Shown here in pieces: positions 1 to 9,088 of a stretch of 44,493 nucleotides of DNA. Both the position numbers and the translations under genes were made by a program. The DNA is from Actinomycetota bacterium (GTDB lineage Bacteria > Actinomycetota > Actinomycetes > Nanopelagicales > Nanopelagicaceae). Position 1 is the stretch's first letter. Each line of letters starts with the position of its first letter. The stretch covers positions 1 through 44,493 of the forward strand of contig RFMS01000080.1 in NCBI GenBank assembly GCA_009927575.1, written 5' to 3'. The notes beneath the pieces are model-generated. The model searched no databases and was not told the origin of the DNA. It was given only the letters and a program-made list of their open reading frames with translations.

Positions 1-44
1 ACAGGCGGAGATTAATTTCCCTCTGAATAATTAAATCGCAATTA

Positions 45-317
45 TTAGATTTGGTTCTGGCTCTCCAACATGCGAGCGCGATTTCGAGCAGCGCGGCGCT
101 TCATCGCGCGACGCTCATCTTCGGAAAGACCGCCCCAGACGCCGGCATCTTGCCCAGACTCAAGCGCCCAGGCAAGGCACTCTTCGCGAACGCTGCAACG
201 ATTACAGACTTTCTTAGCTTCTTCGATTTGAGCGATCGCGGGACCGGTATTTCCAACAGGGAAGAAGAGCTCAGGATCTTCTTCGCGACAGGCTGATTTG
301 TGTCGCCAATCCATCAC
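45..317 (-). CDS. WhiB-family transcriptional regulator (Fe-S)
   Basis: ORF with C-x(n)-C-x2-C-x5-C (ACREEDPELFFP...VCNRCSVREECLAWAL) and the G[VI]WGG turn followed by a basic tail; SD-like GAAGGTGAG upstream. Confidence 0.95.
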   Translation of the reverse strand: MMDWRHKSACREEDPELFFPVGNTGPAIAQIEEAKKVCNRCSVREECLAWALESGQDAGVWGGLSEDERRAMKRRAARNRARMLESQNQI

Positions 318-350
318 TCACCTTCTTTCCAGCATAAGCTCACTATTTCA

Positions 351-370
351 ATATCGATGGTCGATATCGA
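351..370. promoter_or_regulatory. Inverted repeat in whiB/msrA divergent intergenic region
   Basis: ATATCGA-TGG-TCGATAT (351-367) overlapping the 10-bp palindrome TCGATATCGA (361-370). Confidence 0.4.
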
Positions 371-484
371 TTATTCGAAAATTTTTTGTTACGAAGCGCT
401 AATTCTCTCGTGGATTGCGACGAGATACAAGGATATTTTGCTCAAGATTTGCCGAGTTAACGTATCTCACACGAGAATATCGCT

Positions 485-1009
485 ATGAATGAGATCGCAT
501 ATTTCGCAACCGGCTGTTTCTGGGGCGCAGAACGACGTTTTTGGAAGTTGTCAGGAGTAGTGAAAACCTCAGTTGGATATATGGGAGGTCGTCGAGAAAA
601 TCCCACATATGAACAAGTCTGCACCGGAACTACTCATCACGCAGAAACTGTCTCAGTCGAATTTGATCCAATGTCTATTTCGTATCTTCGCCTGCTTGAA
701 GAGTTTTGGACCATGCACGATCCAACGTCATTAAATAAACAAGGTGGCGATATTGGAACTCAATATCGAAGCGCGATTTTCACTACTACCCCACAACAGA
801 TGATTGAAGCGATTAACACTCGCGATGTGTATGAAGCAGAGTTAAAAAAGAATGGCATGTCAGAGATTGTTACTGAAATAGTTGAAGCAAAAGGCCATAC
901 ATACTGGTTAGCAGAGGAGTACCACCAGCGATATTTAGAGAAGAATCCCAACGGCTATGACTGCCATTCCTCAACCGGTGTTGCATTCCCAAAGGTCTCA
1001 AATGTTTAA
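485..1009 (+). CDS. msrA: Peptide-methionine (S)-S-oxide reductase MsrA
   Basis: ATGCFWGAERRFWKLSGV...GYMGG...HHAETVSVEFDP motifs, full length. Confidence 0.95.
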   Translation: MNEIAYFATGCFWGAERRFWKLSGVVKTSVGYMGGRRENPTYEQVCTGTTHHAETVSVEFDPMSISYLRLLEEFWTMHDPTSLNKQGGDIGTQYRSAIFTTTPQQMIEAINTRDVYEAELKKNGMSEIVTEIVEAKGHTYWLAEEYHQRYLEKNPNGYDCHSSTGVAFPKVSNV

Positions 1010-1451
1010 CGAAGAACTTCCCAAACAAAAACCAGATGGTTCAATTTTTCCAGTTCAGGTAGACGATGAAGCGCTCAAGAAAACTCTGGACCCACTTTCA
1101 TATGATGTGCTTCGGCGAGCAGGTACAGAGCGGCCATTTACTGGTGAATACACGGATTCGGAAACTATCGGTATCTATAAGTGCAAAGCCTGTCAGGCAG
1201 AATTATTTAGAAGTGAAACTAAATTCCATTCCGGTTGTGGTTGGCCATCATTTTATGCACCAACTGCAGATGATGCGGTACTGCTCATTGAAGATCGTTC
1301 ACTTGCCCCACGAATCCGTACCGAAGTCCGATGCGCCTCGTGCGGCTCGCATTTAGGGCATGTTTTTGAAGGAGAGGGGTATGACGTACCTACCGATCAA
1401 CGGTGGTGCATCAACTCAGTTTCGCTCATTCTTGAGCCAAAGAATTCTTAA
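1002..1451 (+). CDS. msrB: Peptide-methionine (R)-S-oxide reductase MsrB
   Basis: YKCKACQAELFRSETKFHSGCGWPSFY...RCASCGSHLGHVF...RWCINSVSL; ATG at 1002 overlaps the msrA stop. Confidence 0.95.
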   Translation: MFNEELPKQKPDGSIFPVQVDDEALKKTLDPLSYDVLRRAGTERPFTGEYTDSETIGIYKCKACQAELFRSETKFHSGCGWPSFYAPTADDAVLLIEDRSLAPRIRTEVRCASCGSHLGHVFEGEGYDVPTDQRWCINSVSLILEPKNS

Positions 1452-1463
1452 GCAGCAGAAGAT

Positions 1464-2114
1464 TTAAAGTAGTTCAGTTCCACGCCAGCAATACCAGGCA
1501 ACATGACTGCGATACGGTGAAAATTTCTCACCAAGGAGATCAAGTTTCTTTGGCGTAATTTCACTTCGCATTCGATGAATCTTCTCCCAGCCACGTCGAA
1601 CGCCAAGATCACCTACAGGCCAAACATCAATTCTGCCGAGCTTAAACATCAAAAACATCTCAATTGTCCATCTGCCAATTCCAAAAAGAGGTAGAAGAGC
1701 GTCTTCAATTTCTTCATCATTAAGTGTGTGAAGGCGATGCACTGGCGATTTTCGATCGAGAAATGTCTCACTTAATTCTGTTAATGAGCGAACTTTTGCG
1801 CCAGATGCTCCTGCTGCGCGCAACTGACTCTCTTTCATTGAAGCGATCTTCTTGGGAGTAATTCCGCCAGCAGCTGTTTCAACGCGTTGGATAATTGTCG
1901 AAGCCGCTTTTGTCGAAAGTTGTTGGGAAAGAATCGATGTAGCAAGAGAGTAAAAATGAGGTTCGTTATTACTTTCTATTCCAATGGGGCAGAGCGAAGA
2001 ATTCTTGACAACCTCTTCAAAGAAAGGATCCTGCGCAACTATTGTGCGAGCAATCTTCCTCGCTTGCGAAGGTGTGAGCGATTTCTTAATTGAGCGAGAA
2101 GCTTGGGTATTCAT
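1464..2114 (-). CDS. DNA-3-methyladenine glycosylase (HhH-GPD, AlkA-like)
   Basis: LATSILSQQLSTKAASTI...LLPLFGIGRWTIEMFLMFKLGRIDVWPVGDLGVRRG HhH-GPD signature. Confidence 0.85.
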   Translation of the reverse strand: MNTQASRSIKKSLTPSQARKIARTIVAQDPFFEEVVKNSSLCPIGIESNNEPHFYSLATSILSQQLSTKAASTIIQRVETAAGGITPKKIASMKESQLRAAGASGAKVRSLTELSETFLDRKSPVHRLHTLNDEEIEDALLPLFGIGRWTIEMFLMFKLGRIDVWPVGDLGVRRGWEKIHRMRSEITPKKLDLLGEKFSPYRSHVAWYCWRGTELL

Positions 2115-2679
2115 CAGTCACAAGGATAAACGCGTACCCGACAACTCGATTCCAGAATGCAATAACTCCAAGATTAATTGAAGCAACACTTTGTGGCAGT
2201 GTTCCTGTAAAAAGAATTGCAAACCAACCGACAATTGTCATCACAATTGAAGCAATGGTGTAGGCAAGGCCAACAACATAAAGTGGGATAGCGAGAGCCC
2301 ATTTCACTAGTGGTAGATATTGGTTGACTCGTTTACCACCCTCGATATCTGGAAAAATAATGCCTACACGCGGATCACGTTCAATAGATGGATAACCATC
2401 GTGAAGTAAGAGGACGTATGCAGTAACTCGATTGCAGAGCTCAAGCAGAGCGTGATTGAAGGTTAAAACATATGAAGGATATTTACCGCGAAAAACCAAC
2501 GCGAGAAGAACTGGGAAAACGAGTAATCCGGAGAACCACGACATCATGTGCGGTGAGAGACTGTCAAAAGTCGCGAGAAATATTGCAATGGGTGCGACGA
2601 GAATCCAACGAAATCCAACGCTGACTCGATCTCGATTGTGCGTTTCTACACTGATAAAAGTCTCAATTTGATTAGCCAT
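2086..2679 (-). CDS. DUF4389-type membrane protein
   Basis: Multi-TM ORF containing RVTAYVLLLHDGYPSIE and RVVGYAFILVTDEYPSF repeats, typical of DUF4389 proteins. Confidence 0.7.
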   Translation of the reverse strand: MANQIETFISVETHNRDRVSVGFRWILVAPIAIFLATFDSLSPHMMSWFSGLLVFPVLLALVFRGKYPSYVLTFNHALLELCNRVTAYVLLLHDGYPSIERDPRVGIIFPDIEGGKRVNQYLPLVKWALAIPLYVVGLAYTIASIVMTIVGWFAILFTGTLPQSVASINLGVIAFWNRVVGYAFILVTDEYPSFSLN

Positions 2680-2697
2680 GCGCACTAGTATCGCACC

Positions 2698-3603
2698 GTG
2701 AGTTCGGCAATTTGGGTAACAACGCTGGTAGGTCTTGGGCTATTGATGGTAGTTGACCTGCTTATCGCTATTACAAATCGCAATAAAGTCACAACAATAA
2801 AATCAGCCACCTTTTGGACGCTCTTCCACATTGGATTAGCCATTATTTTCGGTCTCACGATGGCTTCATGGGCATCAAACCAACGCCAAGGCGAGTTCTT
2901 TGCAGGGTGGATTACCGAGTACTCGCTCTCGATGGATAACCTCTTTGTTTTTATTCTTATTCTCGCTCGGTTAAAGATTCAAAAAGAGAAAGAAGAGTTG
3001 GTGCTTCTTATTGGAATTGTGATGTCACTTTTCCTCCGCGGAATATTTATCGGAGCTGGGTCAGCGCTGGTTAATCGTTACTCTTGGATATTCTTTATCT
3101 TTGGTGCTTTTCTTATCTATACCGCATACAAACTTATCTCTGAAGATTCAGAATCAGAATGGGAACCTGGGCCATTCATTCGTTTCTTACAACAACGCGG
3201 TGCCTCATTCTTCGTTATTGCACTCGCTGCGATTGCAACGACGAATGTGATTTTCGCTTTCGATTCCATCCCGGCGATCTTTGGGCTCACCAAAGATCCA
3301 TACATCATCGTGACTGCAAATATCTTTGCCATGATGGGATTACGTCAGTTGTATTTCATCATCGGTGGCTTGATGCAGAAGATGGTGTATCTCACCGAAG
3401 GTCTTTCAATTATTCTTGGATTTATCGGCATCAAACTTGTCTTTGAGGCATTTCACTATCAGGAGATAGACGCAATTGGCGGCATCCATATTCCGGAAAT
3501 TTCTTTAGGTGCAAGCCTTGGAGTCATCCTTGGAGTCCTCTCGCTCACCGCTGCTTTAAGTCTCCACTCGAGCCGGAAGAAGAGCGATAAAGCCGCCTCG
3601 TAA
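2698..3603 (+). CDS. TerC-family integral membrane protein
   Basis: WITEYSLSMDNLFVFILIL...FAFDSIPAIFGLTKDPYIIVTANIFAMMGLRQLYF TerC signature; GTG start at 2698. Confidence 0.93.
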   Translation: MSSAIWVTTLVGLGLLMVVDLLIAITNRNKVTTIKSATFWTLFHIGLAIIFGLTMASWASNQRQGEFFAGWITEYSLSMDNLFVFILILARLKIQKEKEELVLLIGIVMSLFLRGIFIGAGSALVNRYSWIFFIFGAFLIYTAYKLISEDSESEWEPGPFIRFLQQRGASFFVIALAAIATTNVIFAFDSIPAIFGLTKDPYIIVTANIFAMMGLRQLYFIIGGLMQKMVYLTEGLSIILGFIGIKLVFEAFHYQEIDAIGGIHIPEISLGASLGVILGVLSLTAALSLHSSRKKSDKAAS

Positions 3604-3699
3604 CAAATCCCGCACGAAATTGCAGCCGCTTGCAGGCTCACTTCTCCTCATTTACAGTTCAATTACCGTTTTTTACATTTGTTTTTCAGAGAGGTTTCA

Positions 3700-4728
3700 G
3701 TGTCCGCGAAGAGTCGAGTGGGAGTTAAAGAGGTCGCCGAAGAAGCGGGCGTCTCGGTTGCAACAGTCTCGCGCGCTCTTCGAGGGTTACACCATGTCAA
3801 CGATGACACTCGATTACGAATTATTGAAGCGGCTGAAAAACTCAAATATCCAATCCCGCAAACTTCTGCGAAAAAGATTTACGGTAGAACAAATAGCATC
3901 GGAGTAATTGCGCCGTTTGTTGCGCGATGGTACTTCGCTCAAGTCATCAATGGCGCTGAACAAGCGTTACGTGAAGCTGGCCTCGATCTACTTCTCTACA
4001 ACTTCAGTCAGATGAAAGGACGTGAGCGGCTTTTTCAGCATCAAATGTTGAAAGGTCGTGTTGACGGTCTCATTGTCATCAGTGTTCCGCCAACAGAAGA
4101 AGAATTTGATTCAATGTTGAGCTTAGGAATTCCAGTTTCATTAGTAGGAATGCATCACGATAGGTGTTCGAGCGTAGCCATTGATGACGTCACAGCAGCA
4201 CGAACAGCAACTCAACATTTAGTAAATCAAGGCCATAAAAAAATTGGATTAATTTCGGGGAGCCCACACGATCCTTTTAATTTCAGTGTTCCGCAAGATC
4301 GTAGAAATGGGTTTATGCAAGTACTCGCAGAAAGTGGTTTGGAATGGGTGCCAACTCGTGAAGTCTATGGAGATTTCACTATGCATGGCGCAAGTCGCGC
4401 AGTCGATGATTTATTAGCGCGACCCAATCGACCAACTGCGATATTTGCGCAATCAGATGAGATGGCACTTGGCGCACTTCAAGCATTCCGTCGACACGGT
4501 TTAAAAGTTCCAGACGATATTTCCATTATCGGTTTCGACGGTCATGAAATGTCTGAGTTCTCAGACCTCACTACTATCGAACAACAACCGAGTTTGATGG
4601 GCGAAATGGCTGCCTGGTCGATTATGGAACGGTTAAAAGCGCCAAAAAGTGAGTTGCATTCCATCACCCTGCCAACAACCTTAATTGTGCGAAATTCCAC
4701 CAGGCGCCTGACAGAACATGAGAGTTAG
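3700..4728 (+). CDS. LacI-family transcriptional regulator
   Basis: VGVKEVAEEAGVSVATVSRALRGLHHVNDDTRLRI HTH plus periplasmic-binding-like domain; AGAGAGG upstream of GTG 3700. Confidence 0.93.
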   Translation: MSAKSRVGVKEVAEEAGVSVATVSRALRGLHHVNDDTRLRIIEAAEKLKYPIPQTSAKKIYGRTNSIGVIAPFVARWYFAQVINGAEQALREAGLDLLLYNFSQMKGRERLFQHQMLKGRVDGLIVISVPPTEEEFDSMLSLGIPVSLVGMHHDRCSSVAIDDVTAARTATQHLVNQGHKKIGLISGSPHDPFNFSVPQDRRNGFMQVLAESGLEWVPTREVYGDFTMHGASRAVDDLLARPNRPTAIFAQSDEMALGALQAFRRHGLKVPDDISIIGFDGHEMSEFSDLTTIEQQPSLMGEMAAWSIMERLKAPKSELHSITLPTTLIVRNSTRRLTEHES

Positions 4729-4777
4729 CAAAGTCTGCACGCTATTCCCATGAAAAATTCCGTGGCAGACTAACGGC

Positions 4778-5926
4778 ATGTCCGACAAGGTTGTCGTTCC
4801 AAGTTTGGCTGACCTTCGCCAACGTAAAAGTGAAAAATGGCGTGGCTTCCCATCTGATGTTCTACCACTTCCGGTTGCGGAAATGGACTTCCCGATAGCC
4901 GAGCCAATCAAAGCTTCGCTACGAGACATGATTGATCGCTCTGATACTGGATACCTCGGTGCAATTCCGGAGTTGAAAGAAAGTTTTGCTACGTTCGCAA
5001 AGAATCTCTGGGGTTGGCAGCTTGATGCAAACCATGTGCGGATTGCAAGTGATGTCGGCGTCGCAGCAGTTGAAATTCTTCGAGTTCTCATCAAACCAGG
5101 CGACAAAGTGCTCATTGATACTCCGGTGTATAACAATTTCTTTAATTGGATTAATGAAGTAAAAGCAGAACGAGTGGAAGTTCCACTCCTTAAAGATGGC
5201 TTGCACTACACATTAGATTTGGCCGGAATTGAACGCGCATATCAAGCTGGCGTAAAAGTGCATCTCCTCTGCAATCCGCAGAATCCAACCGGAACTGTTC
5301 ATTCAAAGTCAGAACTTCAAAAAATTGCAGATCTTGCAAATCAATACGGCGTTATAGTCATTAGCGATGAGATTCATGCACCACTTACATATGTGACAAA
5401 AGATTTTCACCCTTATTTAGCTGTCTCAGATAACGCACGTCGAACCGGAATAACAATCACTTCTGCGAGTAAAAGTTTTAATATCGCAGGTCTCAAATGC
5501 GCAATTTATATTGCAGAAGATGAGCGGCTGAACGAGCTCCTTGCGACAATGCCGATGGCCGTGCATTACCGCGCCTCTCTCTTTGGTGGCGTAGCAAGCG
5601 CAGCCGCATTCGCATCCGGACAATCGTGGCTAACTTCGGTACTGGCTCAATTAGATGAGAATCGAAAATTTGTTGACTCGCTGATTCGCTCCCGAATTCC
5701 GGCCATTGGTTATCGAATCCCAGATTGCAGTTATCTCGCATGGCTAGATCTCTCAGCGCTTAACCTTGGTGAAAATCCAGCGGCGACGCTCCTTGAACGA
5801 GGTCGTGTAGCTCTTAACCCTGGTCACACTTACGGCTCACAGTATTCACAATTTGCGCGATTAAATTTTGCTACGAGTCATGAATTGATTACAGATGGAA
5901 TAGAGAGAATTCTTAAAGCGCTATAG
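4778..5926 (+). CDS. PLP-dependent aminotransferase / C-S lyase (MalY/PatB-like)
   Basis: LLCNPQNPTGTVHSKSEL...VISDEIHAPL...SASKSFNIAGLKCA fold-type I motifs. Confidence 0.9.
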   Translation: MSDKVVVPSLADLRQRKSEKWRGFPSDVLPLPVAEMDFPIAEPIKASLRDMIDRSDTGYLGAIPELKESFATFAKNLWGWQLDANHVRIASDVGVAAVEILRVLIKPGDKVLIDTPVYNNFFNWINEVKAERVEVPLLKDGLHYTLDLAGIERAYQAGVKVHLLCNPQNPTGTVHSKSELQKIADLANQYGVIVISDEIHAPLTYVTKDFHPYLAVSDNARRTGITITSASKSFNIAGLKCAIYIAEDERLNELLATMPMAVHYRASLFGGVASAAAFASGQSWLTSVLAQLDENRKFVDSLIRSRIPAIGYRIPDCSYLAWLDLSALNLGENPAATLLERGRVALNPGHTYGSQYSQFARLNFATSHELITDGIERILKAL

Positions 5927-5935
5927 AATTTAGCC

Positions 5936-6088
5936 ATGTTTAAGGCGTTCCGAAGACTTGCAGCACTTGGCGCTGTAGTTTTCGTGGCCATCAAAGGCTT
6001 CTTTGCATTCTTATCGTGGATGGAAGCAACTGAAGATAGTAAGAATATTTGGGATGATGATAACGCTGACGAATATGAAGAAGTTTAG
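5936..6088 (+). CDS. Small (50 aa) predicted single-pass membrane protein with acidic C-terminus
   Basis: ATG 5936 to TAG 6086-6088: MFKAFRRLAALGAVVFVAIKGFFAFLSWMEATEDSKNIWDDDNADEYEEV. Stop abuts the ATG of the next gene; TAGAAT box 6 nt before ATG. Absent from the supplied ORF track, probably because of its length. Confidence 0.6.
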   Translation: MFKAFRRLAALGAVVFVAIKGFFAFLSWMEATEDSKNIWDDDNADEYEEV

Positions 6089-6469
6089 ATGTCAACGTCA
6101 TATATCCCAGGGACCTGTAACTTAGGAAAAGCAGAAGTTCGACGACGCCAAATTGTTGCAATCATCGGGTTAGTACTTTCACTTAGTAGTGGTGCGGGTC
6201 TGATTGCATCACATGCAAATTTCGCAGGAAAACTTTCACTCTTTCTTCCACTGATGGTTTTTTCAGTCGGTTTCATTCAATCTCGAAAAAAGTTCTGTCT
6301 TGCCTACGGAATGATGGGAACTTTCAATCTCGGAAAGCTCGGAGATATCTCACGAGTTCAAGATCCAGCCGATCGCGCAGCCGATCGTAAAACCGCGCTG
6401 AGCATCTTGCTTCAAGCAGCCGCGCTCGCTGCAATCCTCACATTAATTTTTGCGGTGTTACCTCTCTAA
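6089..6469 (+). CDS. Conserved-looking membrane protein of unknown function
   Basis: 126-aa ORF with two hydrophobic segments plus a C-terminal TM helix. Confidence 0.6.
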   Translation: MSTSYIPGTCNLGKAEVRRRQIVAIIGLVLSLSSGAGLIASHANFAGKLSLFLPLMVFSVGFIQSRKKFCLAYGMMGTFNLGKLGDISRVQDPADRAADRKTALSILLQAAALAAILTLIFAVLPL

Positions 6470-6525
6470 AATCCCTAGCCAAAAACTTCGCTCCAGGTCT
6501 ATAGTCGTAATTGGAGAGGGGATTT

Positions 6526-6864
6526 ATGGATATTTCCATCCGTTCACATAAAGCAGCGCTCGCTGAAGATTTTCGAGAAATTACTGAAGAGAAGTTACTT
6601 TCAATGGAGCGATTCAATGTTCCTATCGAACGAATTGTTGTAGAAGTACTTCACGAGAATAATCCAAAGCAAGGAAAGAAATCACATCGAGTCAATCTCA
6701 CATCACACGGCGCGGGTCCGTTTATCCGAGCAGAAGGCGCCGGCCACAATGATCTAGCCGCCTTTGATGAGGCGATTTCAGGATTTGAACTTCAGATTCG
6801 CAAAGTTCATGAACGGCATAAGGAGATATCTCGCGAAACTCTCCGCAGAAAAGATGCGATGTAA
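6526..6864 (+). CDS. Ribosome-associated/hibernation factor-like protein (HPF/RaiA family)
   Basis: MDISIRSHKAALAEDFREITEEKLLSMERF...KKSHRVNLTSHGAGPFIRAEGAGHNDLAAFDEAISGFELQIRKVHERHK; SD GGAGAGGGG. Confidence 0.75.
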   Translation: MDISIRSHKAALAEDFREITEEKLLSMERFNVPIERIVVEVLHENNPKQGKKSHRVNLTSHGAGPFIRAEGAGHNDLAAFDEAISGFELQIRKVHERHKEISRETLRRKDAM

Positions 6865-6885
6865 CTTTCCTGTTGAGAGAAGGTT

Positions 6886-7404
6886 CTATTGCTTGATGTA
6901 GTTAGTGGCTGATTCGTAGACGTCGTAGAAATCGGTATTCCACGCGCCAGTGGTGGGATCAAATGATTGACCTTCAATCTGCGTTTTGCCCAAGAGAAAA
7001 TCAATCGTCATTTGTGTGTCACTTATCGTTCCTTCAAGTTGCGCATTGAAATCGCTCTTGAGACACGTTCGATTCTTAAACATCTCTTGATAAATAATGA
7101 GATCACTATTTAGGACTTTGACTACTTGATCTGCCATAAGTGTCACAAGTTGCACAGTGCGTGCCTTATCTGAAATTCCCGCTTTGTATTGCAGGACATT
7201 GGAGTGATACTGAGTCCAAAGCGACTTACCGTTGAGTTCTTCTGTCATCACAAATTGCTGAAGTTGTAGGCATTCAGACGAAGTACTTGTTGTCTGGCTT
7301 GAACTACGCGGGAGAAAGTGAACGGTAGCCCACGCTGATCCAACTGCGAGTACCGAAAAAACAGGTACGAGTAACCAGAGTAGAGCTTTACGCGGCTTCA
7401 ACAT
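6886..7404 (-). CDS. Secreted/membrane-anchored hypothetical protein
   Basis: N-terminal TM/signal anchor (ALLWLLVPVFSVLAVGSAWA), no recognised domain; GAGAAT box 6 nt before ATG. Confidence 0.55.
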   Translation of the reverse strand: MLKPRKALLWLLVPVFSVLAVGSAWATVHFLPRSSSQTTSTSSECLQLQQFVMTEELNGKSLWTQYHSNVLQYKAGISDKARTVQLVTLMADQVVKVLNSDLIIYQEMFKNRTCLKSDFNAQLEGTISDTQMTIDFLLGKTQIEGQSFDPTTGAWNTDFYDVYESATNYIKQ

Positions 7405-7456
7405 GCGCCTATTCTCGTGAATTCTGAGAAGATTTCAACCCGAGTACGCTTTTCAT

Positions 7457-7840
7457 ATGAAATCTCTTGAAGCAATCAATCGAAAAATCGCGCTAAAAAT
7501 AACGAGCGCCGTCGGCACAATGTGGTGTGCCTATGTTTTTATGGCGATCGCGCTTATTTCACTTCCCAATGCGCTGAAGACTCATGACACGATCGTCATT
7601 GTTTCGTGGGTTGCCCAGACATTCCTCCAACTCGTATTGCTCTCAATCATTATGGTGGGGCAGGACGTTCAATCGTCGAGAACGCAAGAAATCATTAATG
7701 AAACACACTTTGCGAGTTTGAGCGAATTTGAGTTAGCAAAAGAGGCGAGAGCGATCGCTCAGCAGGAACTGAGAGAGCTTAAAGAAATTTCGCGCGAGGT
7801 CCATCAGGTGCTTCGAGATATTGAAGGCCGAATAAAATAG
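7457..7840 (+). CDS. Small membrane protein with C-terminal coiled coil (DUF1003/low-affinity iron permease-like)
   Basis: Two TM segments followed by a charged helix; TACGCT box 6 nt before ATG. Confidence 0.5.
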   Translation: MKSLEAINRKIALKITSAVGTMWCAYVFMAIALISLPNALKTHDTIVIVSWVAQTFLQLVLLSIIMVGQDVQSSRTQEIINETHFASLSEFELAKEARAIAQQELRELKEISREVHQVLRDIEGRIK

Positions 7841-7860
7841 GGAACTATTTACGCAACGAA

Positions 7861-8979
7861 CTATTTAAGTAAATTGCCACCCAATTCGATTTTTTCACGT
7901 TCACAGATCGCTTTTGCAATCTTGAGTGAAATTTCTAGATCTTCGTTACCAGCTTTGATTGGATCAGTCTGTTGTTTTCCGGTCTTGAGGAGTGCATGGA
8001 AAGCAACAAGTTCAATTTCAAAGTTAGGTTGGTAAGACTCAAAAAGAGTTTCTTTATGATCTAAACCCTGTCGAGTGGTATGGATGTACTTGGTTGGAAC
8101 TCGAAGTATGTATGGGCTGGAGAAAATGATGTGATGTCCTTCTTTTTCATTTACCCAGCGAATCTCTTCTTGATACATCGGATATGAGTCGAGATAGAAC
8201 CAACGAATAGTGACTCGTACTCCGTCTTGAGTACGAGCATGAATGATGAATGATTCAGCTTTTGAATCAGTTGGCCAGCGATCCACAAAATCAACGTCGG
8301 TGATATGAATATCAAGCGAGCGTAAAACTGAGAGTTCGTGAATAACGCTGCCAAGAATGATGTCCATATATTCCGCACCAAAGGCCGCGGCCGCTGCACT
8401 CCCTAAAGCCTCTTCACGAACGTGCTTATCGCTAGCTTTAAATCGTTCAATCAATTCTTTCGATGCAGGGAAAGATTTCACATGTAATTCAGTTGTAGCC
8501 AATTGGCTCTCGCCACTTGGGTGGAGGACAACAACGTCAACTGTACGTGGTCGACCAGTGATGTTTTTAGCTGCTTCATAAACAGCTTGATCAAAAGTCT
8601 TCATATAACCGATCATTAACTTGCGTCCTGAGTTCTTTAAAGCAGACTCAATTTTTGCCATCTCTTCTCGTGAATAGGCAAGTGGTTTTTCACAGAAGAC
8701 ATCGAGGTTCGCATTGAGAGCATCGACGACAACTTGGCAGTGGCTTCCTGAATTGAGGATTACAACGGCATCGATTTCACCTGATGCATACATTGCCTGT
8801 GGTGAATCAAATCTATGTCGAATATTGAATCGATCGGAGAGCGCATTAGTTGCTTCGATGTTGAAATCTGCTAGCGCTGTGAGTGCGTAGAGATCGCTAC
8901 GCCGGCTAAGAATTGGCAGATGGACTGATGATGCGACCGCACCGGCACCGACAACTCCGACTCTTACAAGCTCAGACAT
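7861..8979 (-). CDS. Gfo/Idh/MocA-family NAD(P)-dependent oxidoreductase
   Basis: VRVGVVGAGAVASSVHLPIL Rossmann motif, CEKPLAYSREEM motif. Confidence 0.9.
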   Translation of the reverse strand: MSELVRVGVVGAGAVASSVHLPILSRRSDLYALTALADFNIEATNALSDRFNIRHRFDSPQAMYASGEIDAVVILNSGSHCQVVVDALNANLDVFCEKPLAYSREEMAKIESALKNSGRKLMIGYMKTFDQAVYEAAKNITGRPRTVDVVVLHPSGESQLATTELHVKSFPASKELIERFKASDKHVREEALGSAAAAAFGAEYMDIILGSVIHELSVLRSLDIHITDVDFVDRWPTDSKAESFIIHARTQDGVRVTIRWFYLDSYPMYQEEIRWVNEKEGHHIIFSSPYILRVPTKYIHTTRQGLDHKETLFESYQPNFEIELVAFHALLKTGKQQTDPIKAGNEDLEISLKIAKAICEREKIELGGNLLK

Positions 8980-9088
8980 ATCTACTCTTTCTCTACTCGT
9001 TCTCGTCTCAACGTTTTCAGGATTTCAATATGGTCGCATAGTAAGGTATTCGCAATATCAAAATGAATGCTTTACGAACCAAGAAAAT

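Noticed and set aside
300-488. ORF 300-488 (+) as a gene
   Set aside because: Lies in the whiB/msrA divergent promoter region, no SD, no domain; likely spurious.
2680-2697. yybP-ykoY-type manganese riboswitch upstream of terC
   Set aside because: Only 12-18 bp separate terC from the divergent gene, leaving no room for a riboswitch; promoter looks leaderless.
4724-4774. Hairpin GTCTGCACG...CGTGGCAGAC before the aminotransferase gene
   Set aside because: A CAGACT box sits 6 nt before the ATG, so the region is probably promoter DNA and not transcribed for this gene; stem has bulges.
4681-5136. Minus-strand ORF 4681-5136
   Set aside because: Fully antisense to the well-supported aminotransferase gene, Ser/Arg-rich shadow ORF without domain.
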